Assembly: GCA_028873975.1 (NCBI GenBank)
Contig: JAPPMO010000044.1
Span: 1 to 64,000 of the forward strand
Direction: 5' to 3'
Origin: Chloroflexota bacterium
Lineage (GTDB): Bacteria; Chloroflexota; Anaerolineae; Aggregatilineales; Phototrophicaceae
DNA: 64,000 bases
The notes under the pieces were generated by a model. That model had not been told where the DNA came from, ran no database searches, and saw nothing but the letters and a program-made list of their open reading frames with translations. Shown one piece after another: positions 35,045 through 44,044 of the stretch. The translations under genes and the position numbers were made by a program. Within the stretch, counting starts at the first letter, position 1. Every line of letters begins with the position of its first letter.

Positions 35045-36637
35045 ATGACACAGATCAAGAGCGTCCATGCTGGCGTCGATGTCATTTGGCTGGCGTTGCT
35101 GTCCGTTTACATAATGGGGGGCGCGGCGATTGTGCCTTTCCACGGTGACGAATCTTCGAAGATCTATATCGGGCGCGATTATTATTACCTGTTTTTGGAA
35201 GGCGAGCGGGAAAAACTCAGTCAGCAGGCGAAACGGTCGGCTGGCCCGGGACAATATCGCGCCAATCTGGCGAGCGGCTCGATCTCCAACATGATCTACG
35301 GCTGGCTGGCTGCCAGCAGCGGCTACGCCATCACGGACCTGAATGACGATTGGCATTGGGGCTTGGACTACAGAGAAAACCTGGAGTCCAACCGCGTACC
35401 GGAGGCGCGTCTGCTTTGGATGGCGCGGCTGGTGTCGGCGGCGCAGTTGGCGGCGGCCGCGGCGCTAGTGTATGCTTTCGCGCGCATCAGCATCAACCGC
35501 CCGACAGCCTTGCTGGCCAGTTTGTTTTTTGCGGCCCACCCTACCCTGCTGCTAAACGGCCGGCGGGCAATGCAAGAAGGCAGCCACCTGCTGGGCATCA
35601 TGCTGGCGCTGGTAATGGCGGCCTGGCTCATTCGTGAACGGCGCTGGCGGGGATACGCGCTCCTGGGCGCCTGCGCGGGCTGTGCCATCGCCGCGAAACA
35701 TAGCAGCGCTTTCACGGTGGCGATTGTGTTTCTGGCGATATTCGGTCTGTCAGTCTATGAGCGTCTACCAGGATTGCGTGGTACCAAGCTCGCCAGCGCG
35801 TTTGCTACCCCATCCCCCGGCCCCTTGCCCCGTAGCAACGGGGAAGGGGAGCCAAGATCGCGCGAAGACGATACGCATTCGCGAAATCGGTATGACGCAG
35901 CCCCCGCAAAAGCGATAATTGCGCCAAAGCTGCGCTCGTCCCTCCATTGCAATGGGGGCAATGGGGGGAACGAGGGGGGTAAAACAAAGGGCGAACGCGA
36001 ACCCGAGCTTATCGGACACGAGCCAATGCGGCGCGCGCCGCGCCCCAGGCTGGATATGCGCCCGTTCACGGGTATCTTGCTGGCTGGCATCATCGCGCTG
36101 CTGGTGTTTTATCTGCTGAACCCCGGCTGGTGGGAGGCGCCGCTTGCAACGGCCGGGGAGGTCATGTCCGAGCGCACGGAGCTATTGCAGCGGCAAGCGG
36201 GCGTTTATGGCGGCTATCAATCGTTGAGTCAGCAAGCGAGAGGGTTTTTCCGGTTTGTATTGATTGGCGAGCCGCAATACTTCGAAGACAAGGCTTGGGC
36301 GGGCTATACCGAAATCAGCGAGCAAATCCAGTTCTATGAAGGGTCGGGATGGGCGGGCGCGACCATCGGCGGCAACGCGCTCGCGGGCCTGGTCATGTCC
36401 GCGCTTGTTGCCGCCGGTATGATTCTGCTCATTCGCGACCGCGACATTAGCCTTCAGAATCGGGCGCTATTGCTGTTTTGGGGCGGGGGCATCGCGGCGA
36501 TTGTCTTCGCGCTGACGCCCTTGCCCTGGGCGCGTTACTATCTGCCGGTATTGCCCTTCACGCTGATGATGGCCGCTTATGCTTTGACAAGGATGTCGGG
36601 CGCAATGAGGAAGCGCCGCGACATGGCGCGCCGGTAA
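35045..36637 (+). CDS. PMT/ArnT-like membrane glycosyltransferase, paralogue 2 with repeat-derived insert
   Basis: 530 residues, the same fold and motif ('VPFHGDESSKI') as the gene 63 bases upstream, so a tandem duplication. It is about 80 residues longer: between 'AIVFLAIFGLSVYERL' and 'FTGILLAGIIALLVFYLLNPGWW' the paralogue has a short loop, while this protein has an insert of low-complexity residues (about 250-335) beginning 'FATPSPGPLPRSNGEGE', which is a translation of the C-rich dispersed repeat. The frame stays open throughout. The loop lies between two membrane segments, so the insert may be tolerated. Confidence 0.75.
   Translation: MTQIKSVHAGVDVIWLALLSVYIMGGAAIVPFHGDESSKIYIGRDYYYLFLEGEREKLSQQAKRSAGPGQYRANLASGSISNMIYGWLAASSGYAITDLNDDWHWGLDYRENLESNRVPEARLLWMARLVSAAQLAAAAALVYAFARISINRPTALLASLFFAAHPTLLLNGRRAMQEGSHLLGIMLALVMAAWLIRERRWRGYALLGACAGCAIAAKHSSAFTVAIVFLAIFGLSVYERLPGLRGTKLASAFATPSPGPLPRSNGEGEPRSREDDTHSRNRYDAAPAKAIIAPKLRSSLHCNGGNGGNEGGKTKGEREPELIGHEPMRRAPRPRLDMRPFTGILLAGIIALLVFYLLNPGWWEAPLATAGEVMSERTELLQRQAGVYGGYQSLSQQARGFFRFVLIGEPQYFEDKAWAGYTEISEQIQFYEGSGWAGATIGGNALAGLVMSALVAAGMILLIRDRDISLQNRALLLFWGGGIAAIVFALTPLPWARYYLPVLPFTLMMAAYALTRMSGAMRKRRDMARR
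35803..35858. repeat. C-rich dispersed repeat inside a coding sequence
   Basis: 'taccccatcccccggcccct' followed by 'ccccgtagcaacggggaagg' is the same repeat found between genes at 7897-7942, 21606-21650 (inverted), 42633-42715 and 49292-49410. Here it lies in frame within the glycosyltransferase gene. It continues into a second G-rich repetitive stretch (about 35940-35985). Confidence 0.85.
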
Positions 36638-37120
36638 GACAGCCGCTCGGCGCGCAACCGGCGAAAAGGTCCCAAGCGCGACGCGGTTCATTAAAAATGA
36701 AGAACAAAGTAAATTAAAGTAAGTCGTGCAACGAAAATCTAAACACAGAGGACACAGAAGTAAAACCAGGTAAGTCGTGCAAAAAAAATCTAAACACAGA
36801 GGACACAGAGTGCGCAGAGAAGATCGGAGCAGATTATTGATTATTCGGGCGTTTCGGCGAAACGCCCCTACAATTCGTAAATTATTCGGATTTCAATTAC
36901 TTTGCTGAAACTACTGAGAAAAACCAACAGAGGATACTGTTTTGTGGGCGTTTAGGCGGGTCGCGTAGGTCGCGTAGGTCGCGTAGACATTGACCGCCGA
37001 CACTGACCGCCGACATTGGTCATCAAACATCCCTACAGTTCGCGCCTGTTTTTGATTTGCATTACTTATTTGCTCTTACTAAGACTGTTCCTTGCATGAG
37101 CAAGGGGGTTCTCAAAAGAA
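36638..37120. repeat. Repeat-filled intergenic region
   Basis: No gene seen. Contains a short variant of the 20986/23191 inverted repeat (36643-36697), two 'taagtcgtgcaa...aaatctaaacacagag' phrases (36719-36755, 36772-36815), a REP-type palindrome with GTTTC/GAAAC arms (36846-36871) and a threefold direct repeat 'gtcgcgtag' (about 36960-36985). Confidence 0.75.
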
Positions 37121-39619
37121 GTGAATTGGCTAAACGAAGCGCTCGCGGGCATCTTGCCGACGCTATGGATGAGCGTCGGCTTGGGTTTGCCTTGGTCCCT
37201 GGCTTTGCTGCCGAGGCGGCAGTGGCAATCTCGAGCGCTTGTGGCTGCGGTAGCGCTGGCTGTCGGACCAGCCTGCATGACAGCCTGGATGCTGGTCCTG
37301 GGCGTACTTGGCGCGCAGACCGGGCAAGGCTTGCTCGTCCGGGAGTGGATTATCCTTGGCAGCGTCTTGATCGCCGCGCTCGGCGGCCGCATCGCCTGGC
37401 GCAAGCGCCGGGGATTGGGGGCGGCTTCGACGCCGCGAGCGCCATTCGCCTTTGACGAAAAACTGATCATCGCCATGATCGCAACAGCGGTCGCGTTGCG
37501 CTGGATCCACACAGCCTATTGGCCTTTCACCGCTTACGACGCGCTTTGGGTCTATGGCTATCAGGGCCGCCTGTATTTTCTGGAAGGGCTGATCCCGCAG
37601 TCGATCGAGTATTATCCGCCGTTTTTGCAGCTTCAGTACGCCTATGTTCAGATTCTAATCGGCGCGATCAATGATTATGCGGCGCGCATGGTACTGCCCT
37701 GGCTGCACATCGGGGGCATTTTTGCGGCATATCTGCTTGGCGAAAGGCTGCTGAAGCGACGGGTGGGATTGTTCGCCGCGGCCTTGTGGAGCCTGCATCC
37801 CTTCGTCGGGCAGCAGTCGATCATCGGGGACCTGGAGATCGCGCTCGCTTTCAGTTTTACGCTGGCCGCGGTCTTTTTTTTGCGGGCCTGGCGCGAGCAA
37901 GAAGACGAGGGCGAAGGTCGACGGGAGGCTTTGCTAGCCGGGCTCATGCTCGGCATCAGCCTGTTCACCAAACCGACGGCGGGCGCATTCATTTGGGGCG
38001 TCCTGCTATTGCTCGCCCTTGAAGCGGGGCGCGCAAAATTGCAGTTCGGGCGGCTGAAGCCGCGATTCATGGTCGCATTTTGGACGATCCTGGCCAGCGC
38101 GCCTTTAGGCGGCGTCTGGTACTTGCGCAATCTGCTGCTCGGGCACGAAGCGATCACCTGGCCGGCGGACTTCTGGCTGACGCAAGCGCGGCGCAGCGGA
38201 GACTACCTCAGCTGGATCGTTCTGGCGATAATCGCGGGTTTCGCCGCCGCGGCGATCAAGAGCAGACTGCCGGCTCGGCAGGTCATGATTGGCGCGGCCG
38301 GGGCGATCCTGCTGCTCGTTGGCGTTACGGCGTCGAATCCAATCTTCTTCCCGGAACGATTCGATCCGCCGGCGAGTTATATACAATTGAGCGAGGCGGC
38401 TGCTATTGTCCTGGGAATTACCCTAATCGGCGCCAGCCTGTATGCGCAGCGCCGCAGGCTGTTTGCTGCATTGGCAGGACCGGGCTGCGCGTCGGCGGGA
38501 TGGGCTTTGCTGTTGGCGCTGCCCTACTTCCTCACCTTTTTCTTTTCTTACAGTTATCATTACCGGCTGGGCTTCGCGATCGTGCCGCTGCTGGTTACAC
38601 CTACTGCGGCCGCATTGGCGAGCGTACTGAGTCCGGATCGAATAAGCGGCTGGCGCCCGCTTATTCGCCGCCTTTTCTATCTCACACTGCTGCTTTTGGG
38701 GGCGCCGGGCATTGTCTCGGCGGCTGTCGATGTCACCTGGTCGAGGGTTTGGCTAGTTGATGAAGGGCTGGACAGCGACGCCAGAAAGTACCAGGTCTAC
38801 AACCCCTCGCTGATGGAAATGGTATTCGGGCTCGAGGAATACTTGCGAGAGAATGAACGGGCGCCGCTGGTGCTGGCGCCGGGCGAGGAACGACTGCATT
38901 TTTTCTTCCCGCGCATGCGCATCGAGGATGTGTTGATAAGCACACTCGACGAGTACGAGGCGCTGGGGGCGACGCATTTCATTTATGGGGCCAAGGCGCG
39001 ACAAGCCTACCTGGACGGGGACTTGGATCCGAGGCGCACGCAGTTGATCGCGGCCTTGGGACGGGGGGATCTCTTCCAACTGAAAAAGGCGCACTATGAC
39101 GGCACATTCAGCTACGAACTCTACGAGAGCGGCGATTTTGCCTCGCGGGTCGGCGAGCCGTCGCCCGGTTTTGTCTCCAATGTCTACGAGCGGGAGCTAC
39201 TGTTTGGCGATCGATTGCGCCTGTACGCGACGGATGCCTATCCGCGCAAGGCTTACAAGGGAACGCCCCTCACCTTGCTCACTATATGGCGGGCGGAAGG
39301 GGCGCTGGAACAAGACTATCACATCATGCTGGAATTGACCCACCCGGAGACCCAAGTTGCCGAGTACCAATGGCGCTTTGTCCCGGTCCAGCATCGGCAC
39401 GGCTACTATTCGACCGCCCTGTGGGAGGCGGGCGAATTGGTTAATATGTCAACGGTGCTGCGCTTGCCAAGCGACGAGCCGCTGCCGCCGGAAGACGACT
39501 ACGTGCTGCGCCTGCGCGTATTGGATCCGGAGTCGGGACTGTTTCTGCCGCTACGGATTGATGGCGCGGAGGCGGGCGACGCCTGGCAATTGGACGGCAT
39601 ATACAAGTTCCGCAGTTGA
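37121..39619 (+). CDS. Large polytopic membrane protein, probable GT-C glycosyltransferase
   Basis: 832 residues from a GTG start ('MNWLNEALAGILP'). About 12-13 membrane segments occupy residues 1-540, with an acidic/aromatic first large loop 'YWPFTAYDALWVYGYQGR' typical of this fold. The last ~280 residues are soluble and probably extracytoplasmic; they include a beta-rich end ('KAYKGTPLTLLTIWRAEGAL') like domains seen at the end of other such proteins. No close family recognised, function is inferred from topology and from the two neighbouring glycosyltransferase-like genes. It ends one base before the convergent CHAD gene. Confidence 0.65.
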   Translation: MNWLNEALAGILPTLWMSVGLGLPWSLALLPRRQWQSRALVAAVALAVGPACMTAWMLVLGVLGAQTGQGLLVREWIILGSVLIAALGGRIAWRKRRGLGAASTPRAPFAFDEKLIIAMIATAVALRWIHTAYWPFTAYDALWVYGYQGRLYFLEGLIPQSIEYYPPFLQLQYAYVQILIGAINDYAARMVLPWLHIGGIFAAYLLGERLLKRRVGLFAAALWSLHPFVGQQSIIGDLEIALAFSFTLAAVFFLRAWREQEDEGEGRREALLAGLMLGISLFTKPTAGAFIWGVLLLLALEAGRAKLQFGRLKPRFMVAFWTILASAPLGGVWYLRNLLLGHEAITWPADFWLTQARRSGDYLSWIVLAIIAGFAAAAIKSRLPARQVMIGAAGAILLLVGVTASNPIFFPERFDPPASYIQLSEAAAIVLGITLIGASLYAQRRRLFAALAGPGCASAGWALLLALPYFLTFFFSYSYHYRLGFAIVPLLVTPTAAALASVLSPDRISGWRPLIRRLFYLTLLLLGAPGIVSAAVDVTWSRVWLVDEGLDSDARKYQVYNPSLMEMVFGLEEYLRENERAPLVLAPGEERLHFFFPRMRIEDVLISTLDEYEALGATHFIYGAKARQAYLDGDLDPRRTQLIAALGRGDLFQLKKAHYDGTFSYELYESGDFASRVGEPSPGFVSNVYERELLFGDRLRLYATDAYPRKAYKGTPLTLLTIWRAEGALEQDYHIMLELTHPETQVAEYQWRFVPVQHRHGYYSTALWEAGELVNMSTVLRLPSDEPLPPEDDYVLRLRVLDPESGLFLPLRIDGAEAGDAWQLDGIYKFRS

Positions 39620-39620
39620 T

Positions 39621-40562
39621 CTAGCGCAGCATCAGGAGCGCGTCCGAGAATTGACGAATGCGCGCGCGCGTATTAAAGGCAGCCCACTGTTCCGCGAAGC
39701 GCAGACGCAGCGCGGCTAGGGCTTGGTCGCGATCGGCCAGGTAGCCCTGGAGGACTGCCGCCTGCTCCGGGCTCAGTTTTTTCAGTCCGCTCATATAGTC
39801 GCTGAAGACGGCAATGTCGTTGATGCGTCCGAGGATCTCCTGCATCTCTTTCGCTTCTCGCAAGAAGCTGTCAGTGGTGCTGCCCAGGAGCGGCTGAAAA
39901 AACTCCAGGGCGTAGCGCAATTGTTTGAATTCCACACGCAAGGCATGCAGGATCGCGTCGTCGGCAGCGGGCAGCACGGTGTCATAGGCGCGGACACGAG
40001 CCAGGCGCTCGTGCAAAAGTATCGGCAGCACATGACGCAGCTGATGCGGCTCTTCGCGGTTGGGAACGGGCTTGGCTCCGCGGCCCGGCTTTTTGCAGAG
40101 CCGCGCGAACTGGCGCAGAAAGCGGGCATAGAACTTGGAATCGAAAAGGGCATTGAGTCCCTCGCGGTGTTCGCTGCGGCGGCTGTCCAGCCGCTCGATC
40201 AGCTGATCGAGCGCCGCCTGGCCGCCCTCTGGCAAGGCGGGGCGAAATGTCTCCAGATCATGAATCAAGACATCGAGATCGCGGATGCGGCCAAGGGCGC
40301 GAGCGATGCGACGCAAATCGCGACTGTACTTGTCGACGGTCTTGGGCTTGTAGGCGGCGCCGATGAGCATGAAGAGACTGCGCATACGCCGGATGGCGAC
40401 CCGCATTTGGTGGACTGATTCGATGTCCTCGCCGGTGCGGCTGCCCGCTTCGTGGGCTTTCATGCGAGCGAGTTGCGCGGCGAGAAGTTTGCGACCGGCT
40501 TCCGCCATTGGATCGCGCAGGGCAATATCGCGCGCTGCTTTGGACTTGTTTGATTTGCCCAT
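39621..40562 (-). CDS. CHAD-domain protein
   Basis: 313 residues, almost entirely helical, with the CHAD signature 'VHQMRVAIRRMRSLFMLI' and 'DAILHALRVEFKQLRYALEFF', rich in His/Arg/Lys for binding inorganic polyphosphate. CHAD proteins localise to polyphosphate granules. It is encoded alone; a CYTH protein lies 17 kb away. Stop codon is one base from the convergent glycosyltransferase stop, so the two transcripts must overlap. Confidence 0.85.
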   Translation of the reverse strand: MGKSNKSKAARDIALRDPMAEAGRKLLAAQLARMKAHEAGSRTGEDIESVHQMRVAIRRMRSLFMLIGAAYKPKTVDKYSRDLRRIARALGRIRDLDVLIHDLETFRPALPEGGQAALDQLIERLDSRRSEHREGLNALFDSKFYARFLRQFARLCKKPGRGAKPVPNREEPHQLRHVLPILLHERLARVRAYDTVLPAADDAILHALRVEFKQLRYALEFFQPLLGSTTDSFLREAKEMQEILGRINDIAVFSDYMSGLKKLSPEQAAVLQGYLADRDQALAALRLRFAEQWAAFNTRARIRQFSDALLMLR

Positions 40563-41237
40563 CGGTTAATCGACTTTCTCGCTGATCGTCCAGCGCGGCC
40601 GATAGAGGGAACGAGGGAGACTGAAGGACCCGGTGGCAGGCCTCAGACCTTAGTCAAATTATAGCGCGTTTTCCAAAGTGTGTTAAGCGAAGTTTAAGGA
40701 GATTAACGCTATGTTACTGATTTCGTGATTTGCCGCGCGCTTTCCGCAGGCTGTGAATCGAGTAGTGTATCCTTTTCGGTTGAAACAAAACTTAAACACA
40801 GAAGTAAATGCAAGTAAGTCATGCAACTAAAGCGAGCCTTGTAGGGGCGACCAATCTGGTCGCCCGTTGCCGCCGCGACTTGTGGTTTCGGGCGACATGG
40901 TATGTCGCCCCTACAGATCGTTGCTTTAGCAAAATTTGCATTTCTTTCTTGGACTTACTGAGAACACAGAGGGCACAGAGATTTTGATGGTGGGGCGAGC
41001 TTGGCTCGCTCATCGTTTCGGCTAGGTTTTGCGGGCGAGCCAAGGCTCGCCCCTACCGACGACTGTTATTTTGGAGTTGAATGAAGCCGGGCCTCATGGG
41101 CGGGGGCGCGTGTTGGTGATGTTATAATTGTGTCAATGGCGAGATGGGGGGATTCCGATGCCGATGCAGCCGAATGTAGAACATGTACAACGGCGCAGGT
41201 GTTAAGCGCTAGCATGTTCAGGAAGTCAGAATCTGAC
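40563..41237. repeat. Intergenic region with third copy of the two-hairpin block
   Basis: 40563-40790 is unique sequence with no gene seen. 40790-41060 holds 'aacttaaacacagaagtaa', the block 40816-40945 with two adjacent palindromes (40841-40868, 40889-40916), 'cacagagggcacagag', and a REP-type palindrome GGGCGAGCC-aa-GGCTCGCCC (41032-41055). The block is not bracketed by the MITE ends here. Confidence 0.75.
41225..41237. promoter_or_regulatory. Perfect 13-base palindrome next to the SDR start codon
   Basis: GTCAGA-A-TCTGAC sits directly against the ATG at 41238. It could be an operator or a hairpin that hides the start of translation. AGGAAG lies just before it. Confidence 0.4.
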
Positions 41238-42029
41238 ATGAGCACAGCCGTCGTCTTCATCACGGGCGCGTCGAGCGGCATTGGCCGGGAGGCGGCCTTG
41301 GCCTTCGCGCGCGCGGGGTATCATGTCTGCGGCCTGGCGCGGCGTCAAGATCGACTGGCAGCTTTGGGGGCGGAAATCGCGAAATTGCCGGGAGGGCATG
41401 GGCAGTTTCTCGCTGTCGCGGGGGATGTCCGTGACGCGGAGGCCGTTGAAGACGCTGTGCGACAGACGGTTGACAAGTTTGGACGGCTGGATGTGCTGGT
41501 GGCGAATGCCGGCATCGGTCATAGCGGAAGTGTGGTCGAGGCTGATTGGGACGATCTGGAGACGGTGATGGGGACCAATATCGATGGGGTATTGCATGGC
41601 ATACGGGCTTGCGTACCGGCTATGCGGGCGCTTGCCGAGGGCGGTCAGATCTTGATCGTCTCGTCAATTGTGGCGGCCGTTCATACGCCTTACACCGCGA
41701 CCTATGCCGCCAGCAAAGCCTTTGTCTCCAGCCTGGCGGGTTCTTTGCGGCTGGAACTGGAGGATGAGAATATCCAGGTGACTGATCTGCTGGTGGGACG
41801 CACCCTGACGGACTTCAACGTCAACAGGCTAGGACCGATCAAGGGCGGGGAGAGCGGTCTGCCGACCATGAGAGCCGATCAAGTGGCGGAAGCCATCGTG
41901 CGGGCGGCGCGCCGGCGACGCAAGCGCGTTGTTTTTCGCTTCTTCGATCGTTTGGTTTTACTCGGCGGGATGCTCGTTCCGGGCGTGATGGCCCGGCTGG
42001 CGAAGCGGCAATATCAGCCGCAAGATTGA
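41238..42029 (+). CDS. Short-chain dehydrogenase/reductase
   Basis: 263-residue classical SDR: NAD(P) loop 'TGASSGIGREA', 'VLVANAGIGHSG', catalytic Ser in 'LIVSSIVAAV' and the YxxxK pair in 'TYAASKAF'. The Arg pair after strand 2 ('ARRQDR') suggests NADP(H). The C terminus is basic with a hydrophobic stretch ('LVLLGGMLVPGVMARLAKRQYQ'), which may attach it to the membrane. ATG 41238 is preferred to upstream in-frame starts because the Rossmann strand begins four residues later. Substrate unknown. Confidence 0.85.
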   Translation: MSTAVVFITGASSGIGREAALAFARAGYHVCGLARRQDRLAALGAEIAKLPGGHGQFLAVAGDVRDAEAVEDAVRQTVDKFGRLDVLVANAGIGHSGSVVEADWDDLETVMGTNIDGVLHGIRACVPAMRALAEGGQILIVSSIVAAVHTPYTATYAASKAFVSSLAGSLRLELEDENIQVTDLLVGRTLTDFNVNRLGPIKGGESGLPTMRADQVAEAIVRAARRRRKRVVFRFFDRLVLLGGMLVPGVMARLAKRQYQPQD

Positions 42030-42098
42030 AGCGACTGACCGCCAACACAAGCGCCGCAATGACGAAATAGACGCAATCAAAGGGCAGAGCAGGCAGGC

Positions 42099-42593
42099 AT
42101 GGCCAAGAAACGGAAGCTCAACTCGGTTCGTTTGCTCGAAGCGCGGAAGATTCCTCACGAGATTCACAACTATGACGCGCGGATCCGGGACGCACAGGAG
42201 GTGGCGGAGGCTGTGGGCTTGCCGGCGGAAACAGTCTACAAGACGCTGGTGGCGGAAGTCCCGTCCTGGAAGAAACCGATCCTGGCGCTTTTGCCTTGCG
42301 ACAGGACGCTGAATTTGAAGCGGCTGGCCAAAGCCCTGGGCGCGAAGAAGGTCGCGCTGGCGTCGCATGCCGATGCCGAGAAGCTGACGGGCTTGCAGGT
42401 CGGCGGCATCAGCGCCCTGGCTTTGTTGCAGAAGCGCTGGGGCGTCTACCTGGACAAGCGGGCCCTGGAACAGTCGCATCTCGTGGTCAGCGCCGGAGAA
42501 CGCGGCACGCAGATCCGGCTGGAGACGGAGGCTCTGATTGACCTGGTGTCATGCGAGATTGTTGATGTCGCTGAGGCGAGGGAAACGCGCTAG
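42099..42593 (+). CDS. ybaK: Cys-tRNA(Pro)/aminoacyl-tRNA deacylase, YbaK type
   Basis: 164-residue YbaK/EbsC-family editing enzyme that hydrolyses mis-charged tRNA, chiefly Cys-tRNA(Pro). Typical order: 'LLEARKIPHEIHNYD', 'GLPAETVYKTLVAEV', 'LALLPCDRTLNLKRLAKALGAKKVALA' with the conserved lysine, 'GLQVGGISALALLQK', and 'SAGERGTQIRL'. Complete length. It follows the SDR gene by 69 bases with no obvious link. Confidence 0.88.
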   Translation: MAKKRKLNSVRLLEARKIPHEIHNYDARIRDAQEVAEAVGLPAETVYKTLVAEVPSWKKPILALLPCDRTLNLKRLAKALGAKKVALASHADAEKLTGLQVGGISALALLQKRWGVYLDKRALEQSHLVVSAGERGTQIRLETEALIDLVSCEIVDVAEARETR

Positions 42594-42902
42594 GGAGTGA
42601 ATTCGGGCGACCTACCGGAGTCTGTTGAAATTCTACCCCATCCCCCGGCTTGTGCCCCCTCGGTCCCCCACCTCACGGGGGAAGTATCCCGAATCATCGG
42701 AGAAGGGGAGCTTTGGCTGAGGACATGACAGGGTTTTCACCAGGCGCGTTTCCAGCGCAATTTCTGATTTATTTTGGTGATTTCGGGCGAGCCAAGGCTC
42801 GCCCCTACCGGCGACTTTTATTTTGGAGTGCGTTAGCATGACTTTTTTTGGTTCTACTGGCGATATCGAGCTTGATGAAAAGGGGTCGGCTCCTCAGGCC
42901 GA
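42594..42902. repeat. Repeat-filled intergenic region
   Basis: No gene seen. It has the C-rich repeat (42633-42715), the phrase 'gatttattttggtgatttcgggcga' and a REP-type palindrome GGGCGAGCC-aa-GGCTCGCCC-CTAC (42784-42808). ybaK and pfkA converge on it. Confidence 0.75.
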
Positions 42903-43868
42903 CTAGCGGGAGAGGATGCGAGCGAGATCGAAGTACTCCGGTGTGATTTGGCGCGTGCGAGAGGTGCAGTCCTTGAGCGGCATCGGCACTTGTTCGCGGC
43001 CGACGCGCGCGACCATCACGCCCGATTCGCCGCTTAAGAGCAATTCGACGGCATAGACGCCCATGCGCGTTGCCAGCAAGCGATCGAAGGCGGTCGGGCT
43101 GCCGCCGCGCTGCGTGTGCCCCAGGATGGTCAAGCGAATCTCGAATCCGATATGCTTCTGCTCCAGGAAGCGCGCCAGTTCCGGCCCTTGATAAGGCGCG
43201 CCCTCGGCCAGGACCGCGATCGCATGTGTCTTTCCGCGAATATAGGCGTCTTCGAGGGAAGAAGCGATCTCGTTCATGGTGACGCCATTTTCGGGCGTGA
43301 CCACGATTTCAGCGCCGCCGAGTATGCCGGCCATCACCGCCAGGTAGCCACAGTCGCGTCCCATGACTTCGACCACAAAGGCGCGGTTGTGCGAGGTGGC
43401 GGTGTCGCGCAGGCGGTCAACCGCATCGAGGATCGTGTTCAAGGCGGTGTCGACGCCGATGCTGGTATCCGTGCCCCAGATATCGTTGTCGATGCTGGCC
43501 GGAATGCCAACAACCGGCACGCCGAGTTCGTGGAGCTTCTGGGCGCCGCGCAAGCTGCCGTCCCCGCCGATCACGATCAGGCCTTCGATGGCATTTTCGT
43601 TCAGCCGGCGCTGGCCTTTTCGTTGCCCTTGCGGCGTCTTGAATTCTTCATTGCGCGCTGTCTGCAAGACGGTCCCACCGCGCTGCAAGATCCCACTCAC
43701 TTCGCGGCTGGTAAGCAAAGCCATATCGCCGGCGAGCAAGCCCTGATAGGCTTGGCGGATGCCATAGACTTCTACATTTTTATCCAGACCGGCGCGAACA
43801 ACCGCCCGCACAGCCGCGTTCATGCCGGGCGCATCGCCACCGCTAGTCATCACGGCGACCCGTTTCAT
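42903..43868 (-). CDS. pfkA: ATP-dependent 6-phosphofructokinase
   Basis: 321-residue glycolytic enzyme phosphorylating fructose-6-phosphate. Seen: 'MTSGGDAPGMNAAVR' nucleotide loop, 'LIVIGGDGSLRGAQ' with the G-G-D-G-S motif of ATP-dependent forms, 'VGIPASIDNDIWGTDTSIGVDTA' with the catalytic Asp, 'EVMGRDCGYLA' and 'LGHTQRGGSPTAFDR'. The ATG at 43868 gives the standard N terminus; the extension to 43988 is leader. Length matches the bacterial PfkA group. Confidence 0.93.
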   Translation of the reverse strand: MKRVAVMTSGGDAPGMNAAVRAVVRAGLDKNVEVYGIRQAYQGLLAGDMALLTSREVSGILQRGGTVLQTARNEEFKTPQGQRKGQRRLNENAIEGLIVIGGDGSLRGAQKLHELGVPVVGIPASIDNDIWGTDTSIGVDTALNTILDAVDRLRDTATSHNRAFVVEVMGRDCGYLAVMAGILGGAEIVVTPENGVTMNEIASSLEDAYIRGKTHAIAVLAEGAPYQGPELARFLEQKHIGFEIRLTILGHTQRGGSPTAFDRLLATRMGVYAVELLLSGESGVMVARVGREQVPMPLKDCTSRTRQITPEYFDLARILSR

Positions 43869-44044
43869 AGCGCGTGACTCCATTTCATTCGTCGCGCTTC
43901 GCCAGGGATGAGTCGGCTGATCGCGGACTATCCACAGGACAGCGCTGGGAAGATGTCGTATTCTAAACAGATTTATGACGGCTGACAAATGGAGAAAATG
44001 TTAAGGATTGTTAAATTTCAAACAATCCGCCGCCGATATCCGGA

